The notes: generated by a model from the letters alone, not told the origin. Positions 43,901 through 53,758 are shown, numbered from the stretch's first letter. The stretch: 64,000 nucleotides of DNA from Acidobacteriota bacterium (GCA_023410055.1 JAEYQK010000068.1:1-64000), one strand, 5' to 3'. A program made the numbers and translations.

Positions 43901-43981
43901 GTCTCGTAACTCCGTCTTGCCAAACGGCCCCAAACCGCGTTAACTGAGCACTATCAGTTCAACACAGATTCTGGAGATACC

Positions 43982-46036
43982 ATGAGCACGCAGCTTTGCG
44001 CCGAACCAACTATCGCGGCAGTTTCGAAAGGGAAGCTGGAGTCGTTTCTTGAGCGCCGATGGGTTACCGTCGCCGGAGTCGCGTTGCTGCTAATGATATT
44101 CGCCGGGCAGCTCTGGTACTCCGTCAGCCAGGAGTCGCTGAGTTGGGACGAAGGCGACCACATCTATGCCGGATACATGTCGCTGAAGCATCGCGACTTC
44201 GGCCTGAATCCCGAGCATCCGCCGCTCGTGAAAATGGTCGCCGCGCTGCCGCTGCTCTTCATGCATCCGCAGGAGCCTCAACTCCAGAACCGCTACTTCA
44301 AGAACGAAGCATATCTCGGTGGCGCCGACTTCCTCTTCAAGAACGATTTCGATCGCATGATCTTCCGCGCGCGCATGGCAGCTTCCATCTTTGCGCTCTT
44401 GCTTGGGCTGTTCGTTTTTCTCACCGCGCGTGAAATGTTCGGGACCGTAGCGGGATTCCTTGCGCTCACGCTCGTCGTCTTCGAGCCCAATCTTCTGGCG
44501 CACGGAGCCATCGTCGCTACCGACATCGGCGCTGCGTGCTTCCTGCTCGCAACGATCTACGCGTTCTATCGCTACGTGAAAGCGCCGTCGTGTCGGCGAG
44601 TGATCCTCCTGGGCATTGCCGCCGGATTCTTCTGCATCTCGAAACACTCCGCCGTGCTGCTGGCACCGATGCTGATTGCCCTCGCCATCACCGAATTGCT
44701 GCGCCGCCGCACCGCCGAGAGTCAGAGCCGCCTCAAGCAGACTCTTCGGATCTCCGGTGCGATCCTCGCCGCTGGCGCAATCTCCGTCGCCATGATGTGG
44801 ACCATCTACGGCTTCCGCTACGCCGCGCGCCCAGACGGACGGCAAATCAATCCCCGGCTCGAAGACACGCTGGACAATCTGAAACCCGCCGAGGCCAAGG
44901 TCATCAAGCAGATCGCGCACCTGCACCTGCTGCCCGAGTCATGGGTCTACGGACTAGCCGACGTCCGCTCCGTCGCTAACGTCTGGCCCAGCTACATGTT
45001 CGGCAAGATCTACGCTCACGGTGTCTGGTTCTACTTCCCGGTCGCGTTGATCATCAAGGCCACCCTGACGACGCTCGTTCTCATGCTGCTGACCATCTTC
45101 GCTATATCCACCGGAAAGCTGCGTGGCTGGCGCGAGATACTCTTCCTGACGATCCCGCCCGGAATTTATCTGTATTTCTCCATCACCTCCAAGCTGAATA
45201 TCGGCATACGACATATTCTGCTGGTCTTTGTCTTCGTGCTTCTCCTCGCGGCCGGCGCGGCCAGGAGCCTCATGCAAAAGAACCGCCGCTGGGGATACGT
45301 GATCGCCTTGCTCGTGTTGTTCCACGTTGTCTCGTCCCTGCGCGCGTTTCCGACCTCCTACATCGCCTACGCCAACGAACTCTGGGGCGGACCGTCGTCG
45401 ATCCACAAATATCTGACCGACTCCACCACCGACTGGGGACAGCAACTTAAGGGCGTCAAGCGCTACGTCGATCAGCGCGGCATCACAAACTGCTGGTTCG
45501 CCTACACGGTTGAGCCCGCGATTCCGTTCCGCGCTTACGGCATCCCGTGCAAGCCGCTACCCACGCCAGACCTTATATGGTTTGGCGGCAAGAGCGATAC
45601 GCCTCCCGTGATTTCCGGCACGGTCTTCATGAGCCACCTCTCAATGACCGGCTACGAGTGGGGATCGAGCGCGCTCAATCCCTATCGCGAGTTCATGAAG
45701 ATGACTCCCACAACGGTGATCGAGAACGGCGTCTTTGTCTTTGACGGCACCTTCGAGGTGCCTCATGCCGCAGCCATTGATCACTCCGAGCGCGCCCAGG
45801 AGTTGATGCGCCAGAACCAGCCCGAACAGGCACTCGCCGAAGCGCAGCTCGCCGTTACTCTGGCCCCTGACGCCCCCCAAGCCCTAATGGCGCTGGGAGA
45901 GATTCAGAAGACCCAGCATCAGAATGCCGAAGCGCGCGCCACCTTCGAGAAGGCGCTAGCCGTTGCGAAGACAATGGAACCCACCGCGCAGGAAGTTTGG
46001 ATCCCGCGCGTGCAGAAGCAGCTGGCGGGATTGTAG
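43982..46036 (+). CDS. GT39-like glycosyltransferase with TPR tail
   Basis: A polytopic protein of 684 residues (about eleven membrane segments) of the PMT/ArnT type; WDEGDHIYAGYMSLKHRDFG carries the acidic DE pair and NPEHPPLVKM is the conserved second block. The last ~90 residues form a TPR pair (AQELMRQNQPEQALAEAQLA), an added soluble domain. It transfers sugars from a lipid carrier to proteins or envelope polymers. GGAG lies upstream of the ATG. Confidence 0.8.
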   Translation: MSTQLCAEPTIAAVSKGKLESFLERRWVTVAGVALLLMIFAGQLWYSVSQESLSWDEGDHIYAGYMSLKHRDFGLNPEHPPLVKMVAALPLLFMHPQEPQLQNRYFKNEAYLGGADFLFKNDFDRMIFRARMAASIFALLLGLFVFLTAREMFGTVAGFLALTLVVFEPNLLAHGAIVATDIGAACFLLATIYAFYRYVKAPSCRRVILLGIAAGFFCISKHSAVLLAPMLIALAITELLRRRTAESQSRLKQTLRISGAILAAGAISVAMMWTIYGFRYAARPDGRQINPRLEDTLDNLKPAEAKVIKQIAHLHLLPESWVYGLADVRSVANVWPSYMFGKIYAHGVWFYFPVALIIKATLTTLVLMLLTIFAISTGKLRGWREILFLTIPPGIYLYFSITSKLNIGIRHILLVFVFVLLLAAGAARSLMQKNRRWGYVIALLVLFHVVSSLRAFPTSYIAYANELWGGPSSIHKYLTDSTTDWGQQLKGVKRYVDQRGITNCWFAYTVEPAIPFRAYGIPCKPLPTPDLIWFGGKSDTPPVISGTVFMSHLSMTGYEWGSSALNPYREFMKMTPTTVIENGVFVFDGTFEVPHAAAIDHSERAQELMRQNQPEQALAEAQLAVTLAPDAPQALMALGEIQKTQHQNAEARATFEKALAVAKTMEPTAQEVWIPRVQKQLAGL

Positions 46037-46045
46037 ATTCTCACG

Positions 46046-46072
46046 CCCGACGCGCAAGCGATTCGCGTCGGG
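46046..46072 (+). terminator. Hairpin after the glycosyltransferase gene
   Basis: CCCGACGCG/CGCGTCGGG (9 bp, loop 9 nt) lies 10 bp after the stop codon at 46036. There is no clear T-run, so termination is probable but not certain. Confidence 0.5.
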
Positions 46073-46091
46073 TGTAAACAACCTGCCCTCG

Positions 46092-46162
46092 ATTGGTGTC
46101 CCACATCATTGGTGCGCCACAACATTGGTGCCCCACATCTGCCCGCTTCTGGCAGATGTGGG
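46092..46162. repeat. 16-bp tandem repeat and hairpin
   Basis: Three tandem 16-bp units start with ATTGGTG at 46092, 46108 and 46124 (for example ATTGGTGTCCCACATC). The last unit runs into the stem CCCACATCTGCC (46132-46143) that pairs with GGCAGATGTGGG (46151-46162). The rest of the 456-bp gap to 46492 holds no recognised feature beyond a likely promoter. Confidence 0.75.
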
Positions 46163-46492
46163 TCTCCCAAGGTCGGAACAATTCGCCGTCAAGTCCCCGG
46201 CATCGTCGAACTTGACCCAACCTTCTGAATCTTCGGAACTTATCCCCCTTCATTCTCTGGCGGGTTTTGCCGCGGATCCGGCTAGAATGTATGTAGATGT
46301 CGAGTCAGAAAACGCAATCCGTCAGTGACGCGGACTAACTCGCTGCTTTTCAGTAACTTACGGGGCGACCACAGTCAGTGACGAACGCGAACTCCTTTGT
46401 TTCACAGATTTTACGTAACTGTGAGGGGTAGGGGGCCTCTGCATCAAATGCCGAACGCGGGACGAGGCTGCAAGACTACATAGGACTGCTTG

Positions 46493-47539
46493 ATGGAACC
46501 TATCACTCACCTTCTGACCGGCGGCTGTTTGGCGCGGACGGGTCTGAACCGCAAATCGGCGCTGGCGACCGCCACGCTCGTGCTCGCCGCCGAAGCTCCT
46601 GACCTCGACATCTTCACCGAATTCGGCGGGCGCGTTTTTGGTTTCGAGCACCACCGGGGCATCTCGCATACGCTTGTCGGCGCGCCGCTAGTTTCGGTCT
46701 TCGTCGTCGGAGTGCTCTACGTCGGCCATCGTCTCTGGCGAAAGTACAGACCAAAGCCAAATGCCGTCACGCCGCGATGGGGAGTGTTGTGGCTGCTGGG
46801 TTGCTTGGCGGCCCTGAGTCACATTCTGCTCGACTTCACGAACAGCTACGGCGTGCGCCCGTTCGAGCCGTTTTCTTACCGCTGGTACTCGTGGGACATC
46901 GTTTACATCATCGAGCCAGTGTTGTGGCTGATTCTGCTCGGCGGGTTGATATTGCCGTCGCTCTTCGGCCTCGTCGATCGCGAGGTCGGCGCACGTTCCA
47001 AGCGTCCCCGAGGACGCCTGGGCGCGACTATCGCGCTAGTTCTGGTCGTGGTCTTCTGGGGCGTGCGCGATTACGAGCATCGCCGCGCCGTCGCCGCCAT
47101 GGACGCGCTGACATATCGCGATCAGGACGCCATCAAGACTTCGGCGTTCCCGTACATGCTGAACCCATTTCGATGGTACGGCGTCGTCGAAACTTCCGAT
47201 TCCTATCACTTGATGGATGTCGATTCGCTCACTCCGCAAGTTGATCCCGACGGCATGGTCCGCGTCCTGCGCAAGCCTGAAGAAACGCCGATCACTCTCG
47301 CCGCAAAGAAGTCCTATTTTGGCCGCGTCTACCTCGACTGGGCGCAATATCCCATGACCGAGGTCGAGGAAGTTCAGCTGCCACAGCCAGCGTACCTCGT
47401 TCGCATCTACGATCTGCGCTACACCTATCCCGGTCGAAAGGGAACCACCCTGGGCGGATGGGTGTTGCTGAATCAAAATCTACGAATGCTCGAAGAAGGC
47501 TTCGGCCCGCGGCCATCCTATAACGGAAGGACCGACTAG
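46493..47539 (+). CDS. Membrane-bound metal-dependent hydrolase (YdjM type)
   Basis: A 348-residue inner-membrane protein of the YdjM/DUF457 family. The conserved N-terminal histidine pattern is present: EPITHLLTGG, PDLDIFTEFGG and HHRGISHT, with four or five membrane segments after it. The biochemical role is not proven. The ATG at 46493 follows a TTG; the gene ends convergent with hslR, overlapping by 4 nt. Confidence 0.8.
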   Translation: MEPITHLLTGGCLARTGLNRKSALATATLVLAAEAPDLDIFTEFGGRVFGFEHHRGISHTLVGAPLVSVFVVGVLYVGHRLWRKYRPKPNAVTPRWGVLWLLGCLAALSHILLDFTNSYGVRPFEPFSYRWYSWDIVYIIEPVLWLILLGGLILPSLFGLVDREVGARSKRPRGRLGATIALVLVVVFWGVRDYEHRRAVAAMDALTYRDQDAIKTSAFPYMLNPFRWYGVVETSDSYHLMDVDSLTPQVDPDGMVRVLRKPEETPITLAAKKSYFGRVYLDWAQYPMTEVEEVQLPQPAYLVRIYDLRYTYPGRKGTTLGGWVLLNQNLRMLEEGFGPRPSYNGRTD

Positions 47540-47934
47540 TCCTCCAAAGACGAATCACTCCTGCTGCGGAACTGGATGATTCTGCGGCGATCGCGCTTGG
47601 TCGGGCGACCCTGCGGTGCCGGAGCAAATCGCATCATCGCCTTGCGTTCTTCGGCGGCTTTGAGGCGCGCTTCGCGGCTGGTCTCGGTTTCCCTGTAGAG
47701 AGTCTGTGCAACGGAGGCAGGACCGCGGATTTCGCTGAGTTGCAGAACCTCAACTTCGAAGTCACCGCCCTCGTTCGTGACTCGCAACATGTCGCCCACG
47801 TGAACTTCGCGGGCAGGTTTCGCTGGCTGATTGTTTGACAGAATCCTGCCAAGATCACACGCTCGTGCCGCCAGCGCGCGAGTCTTGAAGAACCTCGCCG
47901 CCCAGAGCCATTTGTCGATCCTTACGCCGGTCAT
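47536..47934 (-). CDS. hslR: S4 domain RNA-binding protein (Hsp15-like)
   Basis: A 132-residue protein with an S4 RNA-binding domain: RIDKWLWAARFFKTRALAARAC at residues 5-26 (cited in part), typical of HslR/Hsp15, and a basic tail RPTKRDRRRIIQF. Hsp15 binds 50S subunits with a stuck peptidyl-tRNA. It overlaps the preceding gene's stop by 4 nt. Confidence 0.85.
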   Translation of the reverse strand: MTGVRIDKWLWAARFFKTRALAARACDLGRILSNNQPAKPAREVHVGDMLRVTNEGGDFEVEVLQLSEIRGPASVAQTLYRETETSREARLKAAEERKAMMRFAPAPQGRPTKRDRRRIIQFRSRSDSSLED

Positions 47935-48027
47935 GGGTTTGTCTCAAAGCTCCATTTTAGAACGACTACGAATCGGTGACCCAAACCGGCGCGCCCACGA
48001 ATCCAGCCGCTCGGGTATGCTATGTGA

Positions 48028-48519
48028 ATGACGGCAGCGGTGATAACGGTCAGCGACTCGGCTTTTCACAAGACGCGGAAGGATGAATCCGGTCCAGCCG
48101 TGCGCACATTTCTGGAGGCCAGAGGATTCCGGGTGGTATGGACCGAGACCGTTGCCGACGAACGCATTCATATTGAGAATACGCTGCTTGAGGCGTGCGC
48201 CAAGGCCCAACTCGTCGTCAGCACCGGCGGGACGGGTATGGCCGTGCGCGACGTCACTCCGGAAGCGACGGAGAGCATCGCCGACCGCCTCGTTCCTGGT
48301 CTCGCCGAGCGCATCCGTCACGAAGGCGCGCGGAAGACTCCTTTCACTGCATTGAGTCGCGGCATCTGCGCAACTCGTGGAACGTCGCTGATCATCAACG
48401 TTCCCGGCAGCCCCACCGCGGCAGTCGAATCGCTCGAAACCGTAATCGATCTGCTGCCTCACGCCCTGGATTTGCTCCAGGGCAAGACGTCGCACGACAA
48501 TACGCGCAAAGCGCTGTAA
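48028..48519 (+). CDS. mogA: Molybdopterin adenylyltransferase MogA-like
   Basis: A 163-residue MogA/MoaB protein: AVITVSDS at the start, STGGTGMAVRDVTPEAT for the nucleotide-binding loop and INVPGSPTAAVES near the end. MogA adenylates molybdopterin before metal insertion by MoeA. moaC and moeA lie 2-4 kb downstream on the other strand, so the cofactor genes are scattered here. Confidence 0.88.
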   Translation: MTAAVITVSDSAFHKTRKDESGPAVRTFLEARGFRVVWTETVADERIHIENTLLEACAKAQLVVSTGGTGMAVRDVTPEATESIADRLVPGLAERIRHEGARKTPFTALSRGICATRGTSLIINVPGSPTAAVESLETVIDLLPHALDLLQGKTSHDNTRKAL

Positions 48520-48554
48520 TACATTCCTGCTTCATTTAGAATGTCTGTACTACC

Positions 48555-49193
48555 TTGAAATCAATCAAACTTGCTGTTTCCAAGTTCGGACTAAAACTGT
48601 CTGCGCTGCTGATACCGCTGGGCGCCTGGGGAGTCTTTGCCATTGCCGCCCTTGACGGTCTCGGAGTACCTTTGCCCGGCGCGCTCGACGTAGCGTTCGC
48701 GACCTACGTTCACAACAAGCCGATGCTGGCTCCTTGGTATGCGCTCGTTGCTGCCGTTGGCTCTACTCTCGGATGCCTCGTGCTCTATGCGATCGGTTAC
48801 GAAGGCGGCGAGGTCCTTCTCCGCAAACGCATGTCGCCGGAGAAGTTTGAAAAGACACGCCTCTCCTTCGAGAACCATCGCTATCTCGCGCTGATGCTGC
48901 CGGCAATGTTGCCCCCGCCGTTCCCGTTTAAGGTTTTTGTATTGTCTGCGGCGGTGTTCGAGATGAAAGTTCGGCATTTCATCTTGGCGATCTTCATCGG
49001 GCGCATCGTCCGCTTCGCCGGAGCCGCGCTGATCATCCTGTACGTTGGCCCGGAAATTGTGAACGCCTTCAAGCATCACCGCTGGGCGGTGATAGCTGCG
49101 GGAGTTGCCCTGGTCGCAGCCTGGTTCCTGATCAAGAAATTGCGCAGCTCGCGCGTGCCGGTAGCGGCTGAAGAAGTCGTGAACGAGGGCTAA
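48555..49193 (+). CDS. DedA/VTT family membrane protein
   Basis: A 212-residue protein with the VTT domain pattern GVPLPGALDVAFATYV, a GCLVLYAIGYEGG block and about five membrane segments. DedA proteins move lipids or affect membrane potential. A TTG start is used: no in-frame ATG fits. It is convergent with the response regulator gene by 4 nt. Confidence 0.8.
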   Translation: MKSIKLAVSKFGLKLSALLIPLGAWGVFAIAALDGLGVPLPGALDVAFATYVHNKPMLAPWYALVAAVGSTLGCLVLYAIGYEGGEVLLRKRMSPEKFEKTRLSFENHRYLALMLPAMLPPPFPFKVFVLSAAVFEMKVRHFILAIFIGRIVRFAGAALIILYVGPEIVNAFKHHRWAVIAAGVALVAAWFLIKKLRSSRVPVAAEEVVNEG

Positions 49194-49924
49194 CGGCTCT
49201 CGTCCGCGTCGCGGTTCGATTCATCCAGCAGGCGCAGTCCTTCCATGAGCAGTCCTTGCGTACTGCGCGTAATGGTTTCTTCCGAGCTGCGGCCCGTGAA
49301 ATCGATTTCAAAATGCCCGGCATCACCCCACCGTAGTGCGGTGTAGACGGCCTGATCTCCTCTCACTGTGCCGCAATGAGCGTCATTGATCTGGCCGTCT
49401 GAGAAGAACATGACAGCAGTCTCCTCGCCGTTGGTCAGGGTCAGCGAACAAGTCTTTCGGCCCATTTCGAGTGACTGTAACAAGTCGATCACGTTCATCT
49501 GCCCCAGACTGCCCCGCACCTTGTTGCCGCCAGTGGCTTCGCGGCTCATCTTCTCCAGCTTCACACGGTCGAGCACCCGCTTCACTCGAAGCACGGCGTC
49601 GTTGATGAAGAATGGCTTGGCAATGAAGTCGGCGACATCAGGCTCCATCGACTTCAGTCGCTCGACGATATCGAATTTGTTCGCCATCAGAATGACAGGG
49701 ATATGCGCGCTGGCTTTGCGGGTGCGCAGCTTTTCAATCAGCTGGCGGCCGTCCATGCCGGGCATATGGTAGTCAGTGATGATCAGGTCCGGAGGACTGT
49801 CCACGACATGCAGCAGCGCATCGGCTCCGTCGCTGCATGGTAGGATCGTCGCCAGTGGCGTAAGCGCTTCACGCAGCAGGTCCATCACCATCGGATTGTC
49901 TTCGACCAGAAGTACCTTAAGCAT
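49190..49924 (-). CDS. Response regulator with DUF4388 (PATAN) domain
   Basis: A 244-residue regulator: a receiver domain (phosphoacceptor D51 in TDYHMPGMDG, K near FIAKPF) followed at about 135-240 by a DUF4388/PATAN domain (NVIDLLQSLEMGRKTCSLTL), common in Acidobacteriota and delta-proteobacteria. It lacks a DNA-binding domain, so it works through protein contact. No histidine kinase is adjacent. The ATG at 49924 was preferred to an upstream start. Confidence 0.85.
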   Translation of the reverse strand: MLKVLLVEDNPMVMDLLREALTPLATILPCSDGADALLHVVDSPPDLIITDYHMPGMDGRQLIEKLRTRKASAHIPVILMANKFDIVERLKSMEPDVADFIAKPFFINDAVLRVKRVLDRVKLEKMSREATGGNKVRGSLGQMNVIDLLQSLEMGRKTCSLTLTNGEETAVMFFSDGQINDAHCGTVRGDQAVYTALRWGDAGHFEIDFTGRSSEETITRSTQGLLMEGLRLLDESNRDADESR

Positions 49925-50029
49925 GAAAGAATCTGATGATTTAGTGATCGGCTGATATGTTGATCTAAATACCCAGCCCAGCTGCACGCAAATCCGAAGA
50001 AGCGATCATCAAATCAGCAACTCAACGCG

Positions 50030-50497
50030 TTAAATCCGTTTGTAGTTTCCGCTCTTGCCGCCCGACTTGCGCTCGAGCACTACCTCGCGAATGACAATGC
50101 CTTTATCAAGGGCCTTGCACATGTCGTAGACGGTCAGGGCAGCAATGCTGGCGGCCACCAGTGCTTCCATTTCGACGCCAGTCACGGCGGTGGTGGAAGC
50201 CTTCGAGCGCACTGAAACCCCATTCTCACACAGCGCCAGTTGCACATCAACGTGAGTGAGAGGCACCGGATGGCACATCGGTATTAACTCCGAAGTGCGT
50301 TTTGCCGCCTGGATTCCAGCAATTCGGGCTACTTCCAGTGGATCGCCCTTTGGGTTGTTGGGAAGCGCTCTGATGACGTCGGCGGACATCTGCACGAAGG
50401 CGCTTGCCTCAGCTTCACGCTTGCTTGCGCGCTTCGCCGAGACGTCCACCATCCGTGCCCGCCCGGAGGAGTCGTAGTGAGACAGTTTCTTAGTCAT
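50030..50497 (-). CDS. moaC: Cyclic pyranopterin monophosphate synthase MoaC
   Basis: A 155-residue MoaC: GRARMVDVSAK at the start, ELIPMCHPVPLTHVDVQL with the conserved histidines, TGVEMEALVAAS, MCKALDKG and the lysine-rich end KSGGKSG. It forms the cyclic pterin of the molybdenum cofactor. The ATG at 50497 is preferred to 50533. Confidence 0.95.
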   Translation of the reverse strand: MTKKLSHYDSSGRARMVDVSAKRASKREAEASAFVQMSADVIRALPNNPKGDPLEVARIAGIQAAKRTSELIPMCHPVPLTHVDVQLALCENGVSVRSKASTTAVTGVEMEALVAASIAALTVYDMCKALDKGIVIREVVLERKSGGKSGNYKRI

Positions 50498-50563
50498 CGT
50501 TCCAGATAGGATTATCCTCCAGAAAAAGAGCACTCGCCCGAAGATAAGCGGTTCCCAACGAGC

Positions 50564-51118
50564 TTACTTCTGAGCCAGCACGTAGTCGCCGAACGTCAAA
50601 TGCGGTTCATAGTCACCTGTCGTCTCGTAGGGCAGGTGGTCCTTGGTCCCCAGGCAGATCATCAGGTTCTGCCGGCGTCCGATTTTGACGATCTCCACCA
50701 GCCACTGCCGGCATTTCACGCCGTTAACCTTCTTGGTTCCCTTGCTGCGAATAACAGCCTGAGATTGCAGCACGCCAAAGTCGGGGAAGGGATACCCGGT
50801 GCCACCCTTGGCGATCGCCGAGCACGTTGCCGCGAAGTCAGGTTCGGGGCTGTAGTCGCTTGAGAGGAATTCCCCTGAGCTCCAGTCCGGAGGCGCTGGT
50901 GGCTGTGCCGTGGCGCAATCGACTGCCCAGGTTCCGCCTTTGCGGAAAATGTCACCACTCTGGGGAAGCTCGGTCATTTTCCAGCCTTTCACCGACTGCA
51001 CTGCCTCCTTAGCCTTTCCAAACTCAACTTCGCCACTGTCGGGCGCCGTTGCGTACCAGAAGCCCGCCATCACAGCGACGAAAATCACGACCAGCAGTAA
51101 CCACGTTCGGCCACTCAT
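50564..51118 (-). CDS. Membrane-anchored hypothetical protein
   Basis: A 184-residue protein with one N-terminal membrane segment (TWLLLVVIFVAVMAGFWYA) and a periplasmic domain holding three cysteines. GGAGGG lies before the ATG at 51118. It sits between moaC and moeA on the same strand, but nothing links it to cofactor synthesis. No family is recognised. Confidence 0.7.
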   Translation of the reverse strand: MSGRTWLLLVVIFVAVMAGFWYATAPDSGEVEFGKAKEAVQSVKGWKMTELPQSGDIFRKGGTWAVDCATAQPPAPPDWSSGEFLSSDYSPEPDFAATCSAIAKGGTGYPFPDFGVLQSQAVIRSKGTKKVNGVKCRQWLVEIVKIGRRQNLMICLGTKDHLPYETTGDYEPHLTFGDYVLAQK

Positions 51119-51268
51119 AGACAATCCCTCCATCCGCCGTTGCGAGCCATTTTGGCAGATCAAAAATTGACGGAAACCCTGAGTCTTAGGAGTGTGCCTG
51201 AGCAGAAAGACGGAAAGCAATACTCTCTCTGAGTAACGAGAGTGATTCGTCCGTAAGAGACGAGTAGC

Positions 51269-52492
51269 TCACATCATGACGTCCACCCATTCGTCGGCAA
51301 AGATGTGATCGCGGTTTCGAGGAACGACGACGTAGCAATTGGCGCGGGCCGCCGTCGCGATATCGCCCGAGCCTTTCCATGACAACAATTCGACCATTGG
51401 ATCGTGGTACTCGCCCGTCAGCAGCGCGGGCAGAAAACGCGTGAGTCCCGTCTTGACCTGTATATCGGCCTTTAAGCGCGCGCGCACATAGCGCAACGTT
51501 CCCGCGGACGTCCCGCTCAACCCATCCAGCAGCGGGCGCGCGAACAACTCGAACGTAACCATGGTCGAAACAGGGTTCCCAGGCAATCCGAGAAAGTACC
51601 TGTTCCGCGCGTGGCCGAAGACGACTGGCTTGCCCGGCTGGATCAATGCACCGGTAAAGAAGAATCGGGCGCCGAAATCCGCGAGAACCTGCTCGACCAG
51701 ATCGTACTTTCCCATGGAAACGCCGCCGCTGATCAACACCAGGTCAGCTTCAAACGCCTGAATAAGCGATTCCCGAAGCCGCACGACATCGTCTCTTGCA
51801 GGCGGAAGCAAAACGGGATCGCCGCCTGCATTTTGCACCTGCACGGCCAAAGAATAGGTGTTTGAGTTCCGAATCTGCCCTGCCGCTGGTGACTCTGTGA
51901 TCGCGACTAGTTCGTCCCCGGTTGCGACGATGGCCACCTTTGGCCTGGCGTATACCTGAACGCCAGCTTTTCCTACGGCTGCCGCAATCGCCACACCAGC
52001 GTGATTCATTCGGTATCCGCGAGCAAGCAGGACATCGCCCGCCCGTGCCTCAGCACCCTGAGCGACGACGTTCTCTCCCGGCGCGACCGCGCGCTGGATC
52101 GCAACACGGTCGCCTTCTCGCGCTGTGTACTCCACCATGACGACGGCATCTGCCCCGACGGGCACCGGCGCGCCTGTCATGATCTCCACTGCTTCACCGG
52201 CTGCGACGGTTACGTTGCGAAAATCCCCGGCACGAACCTCGTCAACTACCTTCAATTCAACTGGAACGCCGTGCACATCTGCGGCGCGTACCGCGTATCC
52301 GTCGCGCGTTGAGCGTGGGAACGGTGGAAAATCGCGGTCGGCGCAGATCTCTTCAGCAAGCACCCGCCCTGGCGAATCAAGCAGCGGGACAGTTTCGGAC
52401 CTCGCCGCAACGAGAGATGATGCCTGCTCTTCAACGATGCGCCGCGCTTCTTCGAGAGGAAGCACCATATGGCTTGTGCCAGCCGCGTCCAT
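51269..52492 (-). CDS. moeA: Molybdopterin molybdenumtransferase MoeA
   Basis: A 407-residue MoeA: PPFPRSTRDGYAVR and the GAPVPVGADAVV block in the N-terminal part, TGDEL, SGGVSMGKYD and LPGNPVSTMVTFE in the MogA-like domain, and the C-terminal barrel. It inserts molybdenum into adenylated molybdopterin, the step after MogA. An in-frame ATG eight codons later is an alternative start. Confidence 0.95.
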   Translation of the reverse strand: MDAAGTSHMVLPLEEARRIVEEQASSLVAARSETVPLLDSPGRVLAEEICADRDFPPFPRSTRDGYAVRAADVHGVPVELKVVDEVRAGDFRNVTVAAGEAVEIMTGAPVPVGADAVVMVEYTAREGDRVAIQRAVAPGENVVAQGAEARAGDVLLARGYRMNHAGVAIAAAVGKAGVQVYARPKVAIVATGDELVAITESPAAGQIRNSNTYSLAVQVQNAGGDPVLLPPARDDVVRLRESLIQAFEADLVLISGGVSMGKYDLVEQVLADFGARFFFTGALIQPGKPVVFGHARNRYFLGLPGNPVSTMVTFELFARPLLDGLSGTSAGTLRYVRARLKADIQVKTGLTRFLPALLTGEYHDPMVELLSWKGSGDIATAARANCYVVVPRNRDHIFADEWVDVMM

Positions 52493-52537
52493 AACTCTGA
52501 AAGCCTATCATCTTTGCGACGCGCGTGATTCTCTCGC

Positions 52538-52571
52538 AAAAACAACAAGGGCGACCTGTTCGGCCGCCCTC
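52538..52571 (-). terminator. Rho-independent terminator for the TPR gene
   Basis: On the - strand AGGGCGGCC and GGTCGCCCT pair (one mismatch, 5-nt loop) and are followed by TTGTTGTTTTT. The hairpin lies just after the stop of the TPR gene at 52593. Confidence 0.7.
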
Positions 52572-52592
52572 AGTTGATTCCTCTGATATTGC

Positions 52593-53690
52593 TTACTTCT
52601 TCTTGGCACCCTTCTGCGGTCCAAAGCTAGTGGTGACCTTCTGGCCCATGCTGGCGAGCAGATCCTTCGCGCTGGCGGCGTTCGGCCCCGTTGGAGCCAT
52701 CTCGAGGTACTTCTGCAATCCGGCAGCGACTTCAGGCGGAAAGTGCGTTTCGCCCGTCTTGCTGTCGACCGTAGCCTTCGCCATCAGGTTGATAGAGCGC
52801 TGATAGTACGCTTCTGCCCTGTTCGGATCCGCAGCGATGGCCTTTTCGAATGCCGCATTGGCTTCATCGGTTTTGCCGCTATTGGTCAGCACAGCTCCCA
52901 AATTAAAGTAGTACTGTCCTGCCGACGCTGGCTCGTTCGCGGCCGCATCACTGTAGGCTTTCACCGCATCGTTCGTTTGTCCAAGCCTTGCGTAGGCTTC
53001 GCCCATGTTGTTGTAGTAGGCGCCGACCGTCGGCTTGATCGCGATTGACTTCTTGTAGGCCTCGACTGCCTTATTGAACTCTTCCTTGGCAGCAGTCCTG
53101 TCCGCATTCTTCTTGCCCGCCATCAAGTACGCGTCGCCCAACTTGAACCATATAAGATCGCGGGTTGCGTCCAGGGCTACGGCTTCTTCCAGCGTTTTGA
53201 CGGCTTCCTCAAACTGGCCCTGATCCTGCTGCTGTTTCGAAAGCTTGAGCCTGTCGTTCAAACCGCCGATCTTCTTGCTCTCGGCTTCGGCAGCTGCCAG
53301 CTTCTTCTTCTCCTCTTCCGACTGCCCAGCGCTATGTTTTGCACGCTCGGCCTGCATGTTGATGTCAAGAACAGCCTCGCTCCCCATCGAAACATTCGTA
53401 CCGAGATAGAACTTGTCGTAGAGGGGCTTGCCGTCGGCATCAAGCAAAGACACGTGGTAATTGCCCGAAGCAACGCCGATGGAATAGTAGTTGCCCGATT
53501 TGTCCGTGGGAAGCACGTACTTGCGGCCCGTCTCGGGGCTGTAGTACTGAACCTTTACACCCACCATCGGCTTTCCGTCTTCACCTTTCACATTACCGCG
53601 AACGGTGGCAGTCATTTGCGCGAAAGACGCCGGAACCAGCAACGCCGCTGTCAGCGCAAGGAGCATGATCAATACGATTTTGTTTTTCAT
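52593..53690 (-). CDS. Secreted TPR protein with N-terminal beta-sandwich
   Basis: A 365-residue protein with a signal peptide (residues 1-24), a carboxypeptidase-regulatory-like domain (TVRGNVKGEDGKPMVGVKVQYY, about 28-100, cited in part) and at least four TPR units (EEAVKTLEEAVAL, VGAYYNNMGEAYARLGQ and so on). It probably acts as a periplasmic or outer-membrane scaffold. A KK tail ends it. Confidence 0.75.
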   Translation of the reverse strand: MKNKIVLIMLLALTAALLVPASFAQMTATVRGNVKGEDGKPMVGVKVQYYSPETGRKYVLPTDKSGNYYSIGVASGNYHVSLLDADGKPLYDKFYLGTNVSMGSEAVLDINMQAERAKHSAGQSEEEKKKLAAAEAESKKIGGLNDRLKLSKQQQDQGQFEEAVKTLEEAVALDATRDLIWFKLGDAYLMAGKKNADRTAAKEEFNKAVEAYKKSIAIKPTVGAYYNNMGEAYARLGQTNDAVKAYSDAAANEPASAGQYYFNLGAVLTNSGKTDEANAAFEKAIAADPNRAEAYYQRSINLMAKATVDSKTGETHFPPEVAAGLQKYLEMAPTGPNAASAKDLLASMGQKVTTSFGPQKGAKKK

Positions 53691-53758
53691 TTCCGCACTC
53701 CGCTCATCTACTAAACTTGAAGTCTCGAACTAAACTTTAGTGGCGCCGGGTTCACAGC

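Noticed and set aside
46092..46139. Three repeats as a mini-CRISPR
   Set aside because: The period of 16 bp leaves no room for spacers.
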